A DNA stretch of 64,000 nt from DATFNV01 sp963827935 (lineage in GTDB: Bacteria > Planctomycetota > Planctomycetia > Gemmatales > Gemmataceae): assembly GCA_963827935.1 (NCBI GenBank), contig CAWHCN010000013.1:310001-374000 (forward strand), read 5' to 3'. A program made the translations under genes and the position numbers. Below, piece by piece: positions 28,274 through 37,268 of this stretch. The first letter of the stretch is position 1. Each line of letters starts with the position of its first letter. The notes below the pieces were generated by a model that saw only the letters and a program-made list of their open reading frames with translations, was not told the origin of the DNA and made no database searches.

Positions 28274-28665
28274 GAGACCGCCTCCCCAGGGTTTACAGGC
28301 GCATTGTCCGTTAGTGTAACGCTCCGCGGGCGCCAATGCCACCGGTGTTTGGCAGAATCGAGGGGATGCCGTGAGCAACGGAGTTGTTGGGAATGCGTTC
28401 GGCGAGCCGGGAGCGTGAGCGACCGGAGGTCTACGGTCGCTCACGCTCCCGGCTCGCCGAAACTAAGGAAGCGGCTTCACGCCTGGGGGCAGCGGTTATG
28501 GTAGAATGATCCGCACCTAATTCTTGACGATGGCGTAACCAAAACATCGGGTTTGGGTGGCACGCCCTGAGGTACTCCGAAGGGCGTGCCTGACTGTCCG
28601 CACGCCCTTCGGAGTACCTCAGGGCGTGCCACCCTTGCGTTCGCTGCTCTTCGGAGCCGCTTGCC
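28274..28665. other. Divergent intergenic region with two large hairpins
   Basis: Separates two divergent genes. It contains a 27-bp perfect inverted pair of the GAGCGTGAGCGACCG family (28399-28425 and 28434-28460) and a separate 35-bp perfect inverted pair (28555-28589 and 28600-28634). No coding sequence is supported. The second hairpin lies 31 bases before the multihaem cytochrome start codon, so it would be part of, or just upstream of, its leader. Confidence 0.7.
28555..28634. repeat. 35-bp perfect inverted repeat upstream of a multihaem cytochrome gene
   Basis: Arms 28555-28589 and 28600-28634 match without mismatch around a 10-base loop (CTGACTGTCC). Each arm itself contains a shorter near-palindrome (GGCACGCCCT...AGGGCGTGC), so the element can fold as a cruciform or as two small hairpins. 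No T-run follows. It resembles a miniature inverted-repeat insertion rather than a terminator. Confidence 0.85.
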
Positions 28666-30620
28666 ATGAGCGAAACTCCCCAGGGACCACCGGCCCGCGG
28701 CGGCTCGGTGCGCGTTCTTGTGCTGGTCGGCCTGCTCTTGCTCCTGGGAGCCGGCGGCGCCTGGTATCTGGTTCGCCTCTGGCGTCCCGCGGCGCCGGCC
28801 CAGCGGACCGAGCCCGATCCGCGCCTCGCGTACACGGGCCCCTTCCTCAATATTGCTCCCGACGTCAAGTACGTCGGCAGCGCGGCCTGCGGCTCGGGCT
28901 GCCACGACGCCAAATTGGCCTCCTACCGCGAGCATCCGATGGGCCGGTCGCTGTTCGCCGTCGCCGGCCGCGACCCGGCGATCCCGGAAGACCAGGCCCA
29001 CAACAATCCTTTCCATGCCCTGGGCTCGCAGTTTCGCGTCGAGCGGGCGGGGGACACGGTGCGGCACCGGCGCTTCGCCCGGGACGAGGCCGGCCACACC
29101 ATCTACGACACCGCCTTCGATGTGGCCTACGCCATCGGCTCGGGGGCCCACGGCCATTCGTACCTGGCGGTCCGCGAGGGCGGCTACGTCGTGCAGACCC
29201 CCATCAGCTGGTATGCGCAAAAGCAGATCTGGAACCTGTCGCCCGGTTTCAACGCTGTGACGGCCACCGGCCGCGAGGTCAAGGCCGAATGCCTGTTCTG
29301 CCACGCCAATCACAGCCGGCCCATCGAGGGGACGATCAACCGCTACCAAGAGCCGCTCTTCGACGGGCTGGCCATTGGCTGCGACGCCGCCACGGGCCCG
29401 GAGAGAAGCACGTGGCCGCTCGTAGCCGCAAGGAGCCGATCGCCGGCGACATCGATACCACGATCGTCAACCCCGCGCACCTGGAGCCGTCGCTACGGGA
29501 AGCCGTTTGCGAGCAGTGCCACCTGGTCGGCGAGGTGCGCGTGCTGCGCCGCGGCCGGCAGTTCGACGAGTTCCGCCCCGGCCTGCCCGTGCAGGACATC
29601 ATCACCACCCTGGTCCGCGTCAGGGAGGGGGTGAAGGACAACAAGGCCGTCAACCACGTGGAGCAGATGCACGTCAGCCGTTGCTTCCAGGCCACGGCCG
29701 GCGAGGGGCAGCTGGGCTGTATCTCCTGTCACGATCCCCACGTTCACGTCATCGAGCCGGCTCAGCGGATCGCTCACTACCGCGCCAGCTGCCTGGCCTG
29801 CCATGAGCAGCGGGGGTGCAGCCTGCCCCACGAGGAGCGCGTGCAGACGAGTCCCGAAGACAGCTGCATCGACTGCCACATGCCGCGGCGCCGGCTCGGT
29901 AACATCCCGCACACCGCCTCGACAGACCACCGCATCGTGCGTTTCCGGCCCCGGGAGGAGGAACCGTTCGGCATGAGGCCCCCTTCCGGTCCGGGCATCC
30001 CGCTGCGCCCCTTCCATGCGCCGACCGATCGCCCACTCAGCCCCGAGCTGGAGCGCGATCTGGGCGTCGGACTCATGGAACTGCGCCGGCTGACCGATCT
30101 GAACATGCAGCCGTACAGCGGCAAGGCGCTGGCCTGGCTGGACGCGGCCGTGGACCGCGACCCTGACGATTGGGACGCCTGGGAGGCCAAGGCCGACGCT
30201 CTTTACCTCCAGTCGCGGCCCAGTGAGGCCCTGGCGGCCCTGCAAACCGTGCTGACGAAGGCGCCGGGCCGCGAAACCGCCCTGCTGCGGGCGGCCTCGG
30301 CCGCCCAGGACCTCGGCCAGCGCGACCTGGCCATCGACTATCGGCGCCGCACCGTCGAGGTCAACCCGTGGGGACTGACCTACCGCCGCTCGCTGTGCAT
30401 CTTGCTGGCGAACAAGGGGGCCTGGGCCGAGTATCGCCCGCAGGCGGAAGCCTGGCTGCGGCTCGATCCGGCCAGCATCGACGCCCGTCGCAGCTGGGTG
30501 AGCTACCTGTTGCGCACCGGCCAGAAAGAGGAAGCCCGTGCGGAATTCGCCAAGATTCGGGCGCTGCACCCGCCCAACCTGCGCACGCTCCAGGCCTGGT
30601 TCGACGACGAGACGCGTTGA
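28666..30620 (+). CDS. Multihaem c-type cytochrome with C-terminal TPRs, frame break near 29384
   Basis: About 652 aa. N-terminal membrane anchor (VLVLVGLLLLLGAGGAWYLV). Haem motifs in order: CGSGCH (a CxxxCH form), CLFCH, a degenerate CxxRH at the frame break, CEQCH, CISCH, CLACH and CIDCH, so six to seven haems. The C-terminal 190 residues are TPR-like (ALAWLDAAVDRDPDDWDAWE, ALAALQTVLTKAPGRETALL). Related to the multihaem/TPR cytochromes common in planctomycetes; likely a periplasmic electron carrier. One base is missing near 29384 (IGCD... versus HGPGEKHV), and the expected Cys codon reads CGC at 29388-29390. With a correction this would be a normal CxxCH. Confidence 0.75.
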
Positions 30621-31145
30621 GAATGGGCCTGGAAAAGACGGTCCGGGGCCGCTTCAAGCCGATTTGGGATAGGACAACAAGGAAATGTGCGCCGCCGCCT
30701 GATCCCGAGCGCTGCCACCGTGTATTGCCCCGTTGTGGCACGGTCTCCTGACCGTGCCACTTGGGCCGACCGAAGTTGGCGTAACAGAATGAGTATCGCA
30801 GGTCGCCATCCGCAGAGCCAGCGATTTCGGCGCCCAATGACCAGTGGGAAGAAATGAACCACAGAGGCACAGCCCGGCCGAGCCGCCACCAGAGATCAGG
30901 GACCACGGATGACGCCAAGACATCGCCAGGCGGTGCCGCGTGACACCGCCTGGCGATGTCTTGGCGTCATCCGTATCATCCGTGGTCAAGGTTCTCTGGT
31001 GGCGGCTCAGCCGCGCTGTGCCTCTATGGTTCATTTCTTCCGGCCGCGCTCAGCAGCGGCGGCTGGACGGCGATCGCGCTGGTAATGATCTCCTCGATCG
31101 GGTCTGATGGCAGTCACTGCCAGGCCCCTCCACGGATTATCGGCC
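30621..31145. other. Intergenic region dominated by a long inverted repeat
   Basis: Between the multihaem cytochrome and the flavoprotein gene. Apart from the 195-bp hairpin described separately (30847-31041), I see no gene. Bases 30621-30846 contain a short inverted pair (TTGTGGCACGGTC / GACCGTGCCAC, about 30733-30762) that may end the cytochrome transcript. Confidence 0.55.
30847..31041. repeat. 195-bp imperfect hairpin element with about 90-bp arms
   Basis: The left arm runs from GGAAGAAATGAACCACAGAG to ATCGCCAGGCGGT (about 30934) and the right arm from ACCGCCTGGCGATG (about 30945) back to GGTTCATTTCTTCC (31041). Arms are nearly identical; the right one carries an extra partial copy of CGGATGA and a few substitutions. 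The loop is about 10 bases. No coding potential. This is the structure of a MITE-like or large foldback element. Confidence 0.8.
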
Positions 31146-32411
31146 ATGAGCGACAGCGCGTGGGACATTGCGGTCATCGGCGCCGGTGCCGCGGGGCTGA
31201 TGGCCGCCCTTCGCGCCGCCGAGTTGGGTCGCCGTGTCCTTCTGCTGGAGAAAAACCGTCGGCCCGGCGTCAAGATCCTCATGTCCGGCGGCACGCGCTG
31301 CAACATCACCCACGCCACCGACAACCGCGGGATCGTCGAGGCCTATGGTCTGCCCGGGCGCTTCCTCCATTCGCCCCTGGCTGCCTTCAGCGTGCAGGAC
31401 ACCATCGACTTCTTCGAGAACGAAGGCGTGCTGACCAAGGTCGAGGAGACCGGCAAGGTCTTCCCTGTCAGTAACAAGGCGGCGGACGTACTCGATGCCC
31501 TGCTGCGCCGCCTCCACCGCAGCGGCGCCACCCTGGCCCTGGGCGAGCCGCTCCTCGACCTGGAGCGGGCCGAAACCGATTTCGCGCTGGCCACGCCGAC
31601 CCGGTCCGTCCAGGCACGGCGAGTCATCCTGACGACCGGCGGCCAGTCGTACCCCGGCAGCGGCACGACGGGGGATGGGTATCGCCTGGCGGCGAAGTTC
31701 GGCCACGCCATCGTTCCGCCGCGGCCGGCGCTCGTGCCCATCACCGTGGCCGCCCCCTGGGTGGCCGAGCTGCGCGGGCTGACGACGCCCGACGTGAAGG
31801 TGCGCGTGCTGGACGGAAGCCAGGTTCTCGCCGCCCGCCGCGGCTCGCTCCTGTTCGCCCATTTCGGACTGTCCGGCCCCGTGATCCTGGACGTGAGCCG
31901 TGCCGTCAGCGGTCATCCGAATCCTACAACCCTTGTCCTTGAGATCGACTTCCTGCCCGGAACCAACGAGCCCGACCTCGATGAGTTTCTGCGGGCCGAA
32001 TCGCTGGCCTCGGGGAAAAAGCAACTGGCGGTGGTGCTGAGCGAGCGCCTGCCCCGGCGCCTGTGCGACACGCTCCTTCTCGGGCTGGGTTTGCCAGCGG
32101 ACCGCAAGGCCGCGGGCTTAAGCAAAGTGGACCGAACCCGGCTGGTGCAGGCCATTAAGCGCCAGACATTGCCGGTCACCGGCACGCTCGGCTTTGGCAA
32201 GGCGGAGGTGACGGCCGGCGGCGTGAGCCTGGACCAGGTCGATTCACGCTCCATGCGGAGCAAGCTGCTGCCGGACCTGTTCCTGGCCGGCGAAGTGCTC
32301 GACCTCGACGGCCCCATCGGCGGCTACAACTTCCAGGCCGCCTGGAGCACCGGCTGGCTGGCCGGGACGAAGGCGGCCGAACCGTGGTTGCCTCTCCCAA
32401 TCGCCTCTTGA
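31146..32411 (+). CDS. NAD(P)/FAD-dependent oxidoreductase, HI0933/BaiN family
   Basis: 421 aa from MSDSAWDIAVIG. The FAD dinucleotide-binding motif is at the N-terminus (IGAGAAGLMAALRAAELG), followed by the family signature GVKILMSGGTRCNITH and the C-terminal motif PDLFLAGEVLDLDGPIGGYN with AAWSTGWLAG. Length matches the family (about 400-420). Reductases of this group are cytoplasmic flavoproteins; known members act on bile-acid-like or other enone substrates, but the natural substrate here is not evident. The start is chosen because the glycine-rich motif is placed normally. No operon partner. Confidence 0.85.
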   Translation: MSDSAWDIAVIGAGAAGLMAALRAAELGRRVLLLEKNRRPGVKILMSGGTRCNITHATDNRGIVEAYGLPGRFLHSPLAAFSVQDTIDFFENEGVLTKVEETGKVFPVSNKAADVLDALLRRLHRSGATLALGEPLLDLERAETDFALATPTRSVQARRVILTTGGQSYPGSGTTGDGYRLAAKFGHAIVPPRPALVPITVAAPWVAELRGLTTPDVKVRVLDGSQVLAARRGSLLFAHFGLSGPVILDVSRAVSGHPNPTTLVLEIDFLPGTNEPDLDEFLRAESLASGKKQLAVVLSERLPRRLCDTLLLGLGLPADRKAAGLSKVDRTRLVQAIKRQTLPVTGTLGFGKAEVTAGGVSLDQVDSRSMRSKLLPDLFLAGEVLDLDGPIGGYNFQAAWSTGWLAGTKAAEPWLPLPIAS

Positions 32412-32509
32412 GGGGCGGCCGTCCTCGCCCACAGTACGGGTGGCCATCAGAAGAAAGATCCAGCCTTGCCGCCCACCCGTGGAAAATGGGAAAATGGTGG
32501 GAAAATGGG

Positions 32510-33383
32510 GAAAATGGGGACGCTTCACGTAATCTACAGACGTACATAATCTTACATCGACATTTCCCAAACCCCCGGAAAGAATCCGCTTTTCCCCTGC
32601 ACGCTGGTCGCGTACACTCTCCGGCAGGTGCACCGCTGCCGTTTGCGGAGTCTGCCCTTAGGCCCCGAACCGGACGCCGCGGCCTGTGGACTGAGGCCGC
32701 TTGCTACCACCTGCTCAACCGGGGCCACGCCCGCGAGACTCTGTTCCACGACGACCAGGATCGCTCCCGCTTCCTGGATTTAGTGGCCCGCTATCGCGAT
32801 CGCTTCGCTCGCGCCTGTACCACTACTGCCTGATGGACAATCACTTCCATCTGTTGCTGCAATTGCCCGACCCGCGGCAGTTGTCGGCGCTGGCCGCCGG
32901 CTTGCTGGTCGCGTACTGGCACCACTATCGGCGGCGCTACGGCCTGGTCGGTCACCTGTTTCAGAATCGCTTCAAGAGTCCGGCGGTGGAGGCCGACACG
33001 AACCTGCTGACGTGCGGCCGGTACATCGAGCGTAACCCGCTGGAAGCGGGTCTGGTAGCCCGGCCCTGGGACTACCCCTGGTCGAGTGCCCGGTTTTATG
33101 CGCGAGGGCAAAGCAACGCTCTGCTCGCCCCAAACCCGTGGTATGAGGCCCTGGCTGCTGAGCGTGACCGTCGCCAGACGTTGTGGCGCGAGTTCCTGGT
33201 TGGCGAGGATGTGAAGGAAGAAGCGGTGCGGCGCGCGGACTGGGCGGTGGGCAGCGAGGCCTTTTTGCGCCGCCCTTCGGGTCAGCGCGGGTCGTCCCGT
33301 TGGCCGCCGGCGTGGCAGGCCAAGGAAAATATCGACAGAACACCATGTGGACAAATACGTTATGTGAAGCGTCCCTATTTTTC
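32510..33383 (+). mobile_element. RAYT-like transposase element bounded by inverted repeats
   Basis: The left end GAAAATGGGGACGCTTCACG (32510-32529) and the right end (33360-33383) are inverted copies: the reverse complement of the right end reads GAAAAATAGGGACGCTTCAC. About 830 bp between them encode an IS200-family/REP-associated tyrosine transposase. Tandem GGGAAAATGG repeats precede the left end. Nearby hairpins (34686, 37377, 38601, 41362) share the GGGGAC core of these ends with a changed tail. Confidence 0.75.
32655..33366 (+). pseudogene. REP-associated tyrosine (Y1, HUH) transposase, frame break near 32808
   Basis: The protein is split into two frames. The first part reads RTGRRGLWTEAACYHLLNRGHARETLFHDDQDRSRF in pieces, typical of the N-terminus of Y1 transposases. 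The second has the HUH metal motif in MDNHFHLLLQ and the catalytic tyrosine in CGRYIERNPLEAGLV, plus GLVGHLFQNRFKSP. One or two bases are wrong near 32808. No convincing ATG lies in frame for the first part, and no clear stop before the right inverted repeat, so boundaries are approximate. It may be decayed or may only contain sequencing errors. These single-strand transposases mobilise hairpin sequences. Confidence 0.75.
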
Positions 33384-33391
33384 TTCAGCCT

Positions 33392-33598
33392 TTGCTCCGC
33401 ACTGCGCCGGCAACCTATGCCGTCTCCTGTCGCGCCCACGTCGTAAGCCGCAAACCGCGGCTGGAAACCTGGGCCTACCCCTTGGCTCTTGGTCGCCCCC
33501 TGCCGCCACTTCCCCTTTGGTTGGGGGAAGGGATTGTGATCGACCTCGATTTGGAAGGCAGTTACGAGGACACCTGCCGCATTCTGCGCATCGCGTGA
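33392..33598 (+). pseudogene. C-terminal remnant of a DUF4058-like protein
   Basis: The 69-residue reading VVSRKPRLETWAYPLALG...LPPLPLWLGEGIVIDLDLEG ends in a stop after RILRIA. The pattern (rule-like R..LE.W..PL...LPP.P.PL......DL) resembles the last part of DUF4058, a planctomycete/cyanobacterial family. The rest of the gene is absent: immediately upstream is the right end of the transposase element. Likely a gene truncated by the insertion or an older remnant. Bases 33599-33750 hold nothing I can support. Confidence 0.4.
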
Positions 33599-33750
33599 CG
33601 CGGCAGCCGCGAGCGCAAACGGGACGCGGCGGACGCGGCTTTGCTCTCCCTTTTGTCGTTGCATCCGGAGCCATACGCGGTATCCTGAAAGGGCAAGGCG
33701 GCGTCGGCTATGGTGCCAAGTAGCATGATGAAGCAGCGTGGGGGGACGCG

Positions 33751-34245
33751 GTGACCATCGAGCAATCCGACGCTCTCCTGCTTGAGACTCGTCGCAGGTG
33801 GAGAATTCCCAACGAGTTACGGCCGGAGCGTCCCAAAGCGGCGTCACAGGCGGCCGTGGCCTTGGCCAAGGAGATTTGCCCAGATGCGATCTTTCGCTCA
33901 ATTACCAACACGTACAACTGTGTGGGGATGGTGGTGGCGGCACGACGGGTCTGGGTCGATCCGCACGATGCGGTGAAGATTTTGACGGATGACGGATATA
34001 AGAAACTAGCGGGCCCCGTGCAAGCCGAGTGCGGCGACGTCGTGATTTACCACAACGCCCACGGGCAGCCGGTTCACATGGGAATCGTCTTGCGGAAGAA
34101 CTTGGCCGCTACCGGCGACAATAAAGACCTGCTGACGGTTATCAGCAAATGGGGAGGGGATGGGGAGTATATTCACGAAGCGTCGAAAGTGCCCGGCTAT
34201 CTGGGTCAACCCGCGGAATACTGGACCGATCGGAGATCAGCATGA
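33751..34245 (+). CDS. NlpC/P60-like or DUF7689-like small protein
   Basis: 164 aa, started by a GTG-rich region with GGGGGAC upstream; the first ATG-equivalent is GTG at 33751. The middle carries NCVGMVVAARRVWVDP, GDVVIYHNAHGQPVHMGIV and a C-terminal WGGDGEYIHE. A cysteine near an N-C-V-G context and a later H-x-G-I-V resembles the Cys/His pair of CHAP or NlpC/P60 cysteine-peptidase folds, and also the small family DUF7689. No signal peptide. It overlaps the next gene by four bases (ATGA), so the two are translationally coupled. Role unknown; a small effector or modifying peptidase is speculative. Confidence 0.55.
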   Translation: MTIEQSDALLLETRRRWRIPNELRPERPKAASQAAVALAKEICPDAIFRSITNTYNCVGMVVAARRVWVDPHDAVKILTDDGYKKLAGPVQAECGDVVIYHNAHGQPVHMGIVLRKNLAATGDNKDLLTVISKWGGDGEYIHEASKVPGYLGQPAEYWTDRRSA

Positions 34246-34670
34246 CGGTGCCGGAGGCCATGAAGGGGATCGAGAGCCCGCGCTTCTCGGCGCTCACGAA
34301 CCTTGCGAGCGATTTCGAGACGTTTCTGACGATTCTCGTCGAGCAGCCGGAGGTGCAAGCGCTTGCTACGGCCATGACGTTGGAGGGAGTGAGGGAAGAG
34401 GTATTCCATCGGCTCATGGAATTGGCCGATGCTCCCGTCGAGGATGGCTACGAGCATCCCGCAGATACGGCGATGGCTGCTTACCTCTGGTTGCTGAGCC
34501 AGGGGAACGGGCATTTCTCGGAGACCGCGGTGGACACGATCGCAAAGTGCAAGCAATGCTGGTGGTCGCGGAAGATGGCCGAGCATGTTCGCAACGCCTC
34601 GCCCTTCCGTTCAGGAGGCGAGCCTGTCGGTGCCAGTTCACGATTGGCCCATCCGACGGGCCAAAAATGA
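34242..34670 (+). CDS. Hypothetical protein coupled to the NlpC-like gene
   Basis: 142 aa from MTVPEAMKGI, overlapping the preceding stop as ATGA. Mostly helical (FETFLTILVEQPEVQALATA, EEVFHRLMELADAP, DTAMAAYLWLLSQGNGH), with one CKQC pair near the middle. No family recognised. The strict coupling and small size suggest a partner or immunity-type protein for the preceding gene, which is inference only. It ends 15 bp before a hairpin of the transposase-related family. Confidence 0.5.
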   Translation: MTVPEAMKGIESPRFSALTNLASDFETFLTILVEQPEVQALATAMTLEGVREEVFHRLMELADAPVEDGYEHPADTAMAAYLWLLSQGNGHFSETAVDTIAKCKQCWWSRKMAEHVRNASPFRSGGEPVGASSRLAHPTGQK

Positions 34671-34685
34671 GGAGCCAAAGAGAGC

Positions 34686-34755
34686 GAAAAAGTGACGCGG
34701 CTCAAATCTTACCCCTTGCCGAGGTGAGTATTATTTGAGCCGCGTCCCCTTTGAT
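34686..34755. repeat. Hairpin related to the transposase ends, truncating the RHS gene
   Basis: Left arm GAAAAAGTGACGCGGCTC (from 34686) and right arm 34733-34755, whose reverse complement reads ATCAAAGGGGACGCGGCTCA, form an imperfect 22-bp stem with a 25-base loop. The GGGGACGCGGCTC core resembles the transposase terminus GGGGACGCTTCAC. The first codons of the downstream RHS fragment lie inside the right arm. Confidence 0.8.
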
Positions 34756-36156
34756 CTCCTGGCCGGCTACGCGGTGGGGACGGACAATCAGGTGACGACC
34801 GACGGCACGTGGACCTACACATACGATGCCGCCGGCAACATGATCGAGAAGACAAACAGCAGCGGCACCTGGACGTACACGTACGACAACCAGAATCACC
34901 TGCATACCATCTGGGAAACGTCCGGCGGATCGACGACGCTCCGGGTCACGTACAGCTACGACGTGTATGGCCAGCGCATCGAACAGCAAGAGTGGACCTC
35001 GGGTCCAGGCACGGTGACGACGGAGTTCGTCTGGAGCGGGACGCAGGTCATCATGGACTTGAACGGCAGCAACGTGGTGCAGGAACGCTACCTGTGGGGC
35101 GACACCCAGGACCAGCTGTTTGCGCGAATCGACGGCAACGGCACGGCGTCGTGGTATCTGACAGATGCCGAAGGGTCAGTGCGCGATGTGGTGAACGCCA
35201 GCGGCGTGTCGCAGGATCACGTCGATTACTCGGCGTACGGTGTCATCATAGGTTCGGAGTCGAACGCTGCGGCGCGTGGGCGGTATGGGTGGACTTCGCG
35301 GGAGTACGACGCTGATACGGGCTTGCAGTACAATATGGCGCGCGACTTCAGCCCGGCGACGGGGACGTGGACGAGCCAGGATCCTATCGGATTTGCCGCT
35401 GGCGACGCAAATCTTTACAGATACGCGAAAAACTCACCCGTGGACTTATCGGATCCTTCAGGGCTAGATGCTTATTCAGGGCCTGGAAGCTCGAAGCAGA
35501 CCCCAGTAATCATAATGCCCAATGGACGAGGGGAAATTCCTCTTTCCGGGGTTAAGGTCTTCTTACCGCTCCCTTGTTGGGGACCCAATACCTGGGTACA
35601 ACTCGGTGATGGTGGTCCTGTTTATCAAGTAAAGGATCTGGTCGGTCCAAATCCCCCTGTTCAGTTCCCATACCTACGCCCAATCCCAGCGCCTCCGCCT
35701 CGAGCCGGTGTTAACGACAGCAACGGAGGACCTCCGCAAGCGCCGCAATGGGGCAAACCTGAGCCAACACCTACGCCTCCGGGCCCTGATGGAGTTAAGT
35801 TAGGCCCTCCACAACCACTTGACCCTGCTAAACCCCCGATGAGCCCACCCCCTGGCCCAGGAGTCCACGTCCCTGATCCGGATAGTCGACCGCCATCGCC
35901 CCCGAAGCCCCCTGTGCCCCCGAGGCAACCGCCATCGGGGCAATTCCAGCCAGATGCTGGAAGCGCCAAAGGCCCCGGGGATTTCGGGCAAGGCAAGGGC
36001 CCTGGAAACACTAATACCCCGCCAGGCGAAGCAAAGGGTCCGCCGACTCCTCCTGGGGCGCCTAAGGGTCCTGGGTCGGACAGTGCCGGCTCTACTGGCG
36101 ATGGAAAGGGGCCAGGACGCCCAGAACCTCCGAGGCCCCCCCACGACCCGGGATAG
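34735..36156 (+). pseudogene. 5'-truncated RHS-repeat core protein with Pro-rich tail
   Basis: 473 codons are open from a TTG at 34735, but the start lies in a hairpin arm, so the N-terminus is lost. YD repeats (WTYTYDAAGNMIEKTNSSG, YSYDVYGQRIEQQEW), then the RHS core domain (QERYLWGDTQDQLFA, DAEGSVRDVV, YNMARDFSPATGTWTSQDP, NLYRYAKNSPVDLSDPSGL). After the core boundary comes a variable C-terminus of about 220 residues, mostly Pro/Gly, with no toxin fold I recognise. RHS proteins are secreted or surface shells that deliver C-terminal effectors; this copy is only a 3' fragment. Base composition is more AT-rich than the rest of the window. Confidence 0.75.
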
Positions 36157-36299
36157 GAGGTAATTGCGTGGGCCAGGTCAGGTGCGCCGCGTAGGTGCGC
36201 CAGCCTGGCTCCTGGAACTTACCGAAACTTGCAAGCATGTCTCGCCCGGTCCCGGCAAACCGGGTGAAGCGACCAGTTCCTGGATGGAGTGCTAGTTCG

Positions 36300-37268
36300 A
36301 TGAAGAGAGTTCTGCTCCCTCTCCTTTCTCTTGCGATCCTCGCCTGTGTCGCTCCCCCTTGCTCACTAGATGCGTCCCCTGAGCCGGAGTTTGCCTTGAT
36401 GCCCTGGCACCTTGTCGACGTGTGGTGGGATATCAAGAAGGAGGTGACAATTGAGAGCTACAGCATAGATGTGACTGTCTCTGACGATGTTGCCAAGTCC
36501 GAGGCGAAGCTATTCATCGCGCCTTTTAGCAGCAAGATAAATCAGCAAACAACTTATGGTGGGTTGCTGACTGACCTTCACGGGTGTACTCTTCGAGATC
36601 CCAAACCACGTGCAATTGGTCGCGGGGGCACTTTCAGGAGGTGGGGTAAGCGAGGGCATGATAATATTCGGCCCTCAGTAGGAGGCTATTTCCTGGACCT
36701 GGATCTGGAGGGGGACTACGTAGACGTTAGCGCACCATATCGATGGAAGAAGGGAAAATACACCTATAAGATCGTCAAAATGGAAGTGGACAGGCGACCA
36801 GAAGGTTCAAACGTATGGGCTGGCGCATACTTGTATTCACATGAGAACGATGAGACCCTCTTCATCGGTGCGCTGCGATTCCCGGGACAAGCCTTGCAAC
36901 TTGCCGATCAAGTGTGCATCTTTGTTGAGCTTTTCGATGAGCCGGTGCGCGTGCGTGATATCCCGGAGCTAAGAATCACTCTAGGCAAACCGCAAGTGAA
37001 TGGTGTGCCGGTTAGTAAGCCTTCTATCAAGGCGCACTATCCGCCGAAGGTGCCCGCTTGCGCCGATGTCGTGCGGCATGGCGACGAGATTACTATCATG
37101 ATCGCACCGATGGAGAGGAAACGGAGAGCAGAATGGGTGGAACTGACAGAGAACTCCGGCAAAAGCACGGAAGAGACTACCCCCAAAGCAAATGAAAAAC
37201 CCGACAAGAGCGAAGGCATCCCGATGAAGCTACCGCCTCGAAGGGAAAGGGGAAGTGCGCAAAGATAA
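36300..37268 (+). CDS. Secreted protein, tandem paralogue A
   Basis: 322 aa, signal peptide (MKRVLLPLLSLAILACVAPP; a lipobox-like ILAC is possible). The mature part contains MPWHLVDVWWDIKKEV, then an alternating strand pattern (YSIDVTVSDDV, FRRWGKRGHDNIRPSVGGYF, YRWKKGKYTYKIVKMEVDRR, WAGAYLYSHENDETLFIGAL) suggesting a beta-sandwich, and a Lys/Glu-rich tail. Paralogue B at 37718 matches it along the whole length. It recalls DUF3472-like lectin-type domains in layout, but the assignment is not secure. Base composition is lower in GC than the surrounding genes. Function unknown. Confidence 0.6.
   Translation: MKRVLLPLLSLAILACVAPPCSLDASPEPEFALMPWHLVDVWWDIKKEVTIESYSIDVTVSDDVAKSEAKLFIAPFSSKINQQTTYGGLLTDLHGCTLRDPKPRAIGRGGTFRRWGKRGHDNIRPSVGGYFLDLDLEGDYVDVSAPYRWKKGKYTYKIVKMEVDRRPEGSNVWAGAYLYSHENDETLFIGALRFPGQALQLADQVCIFVELFDEPVRVRDIPELRITLGKPQVNGVPVSKPSIKAHYPPKVPACADVVRHGDEITIMIAPMERKRRAEWVELTENSGKSTEETTPKANEKPDKSEGIPMKLPPRRERGSAQR

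Noticed and set aside
34735..36156. Intact polymorphic toxin (RHS with a C-terminal toxin)
   Set aside because: The N-terminal shell is missing and the tail is Pro/Gly low complexity without a recognisable toxin domain.
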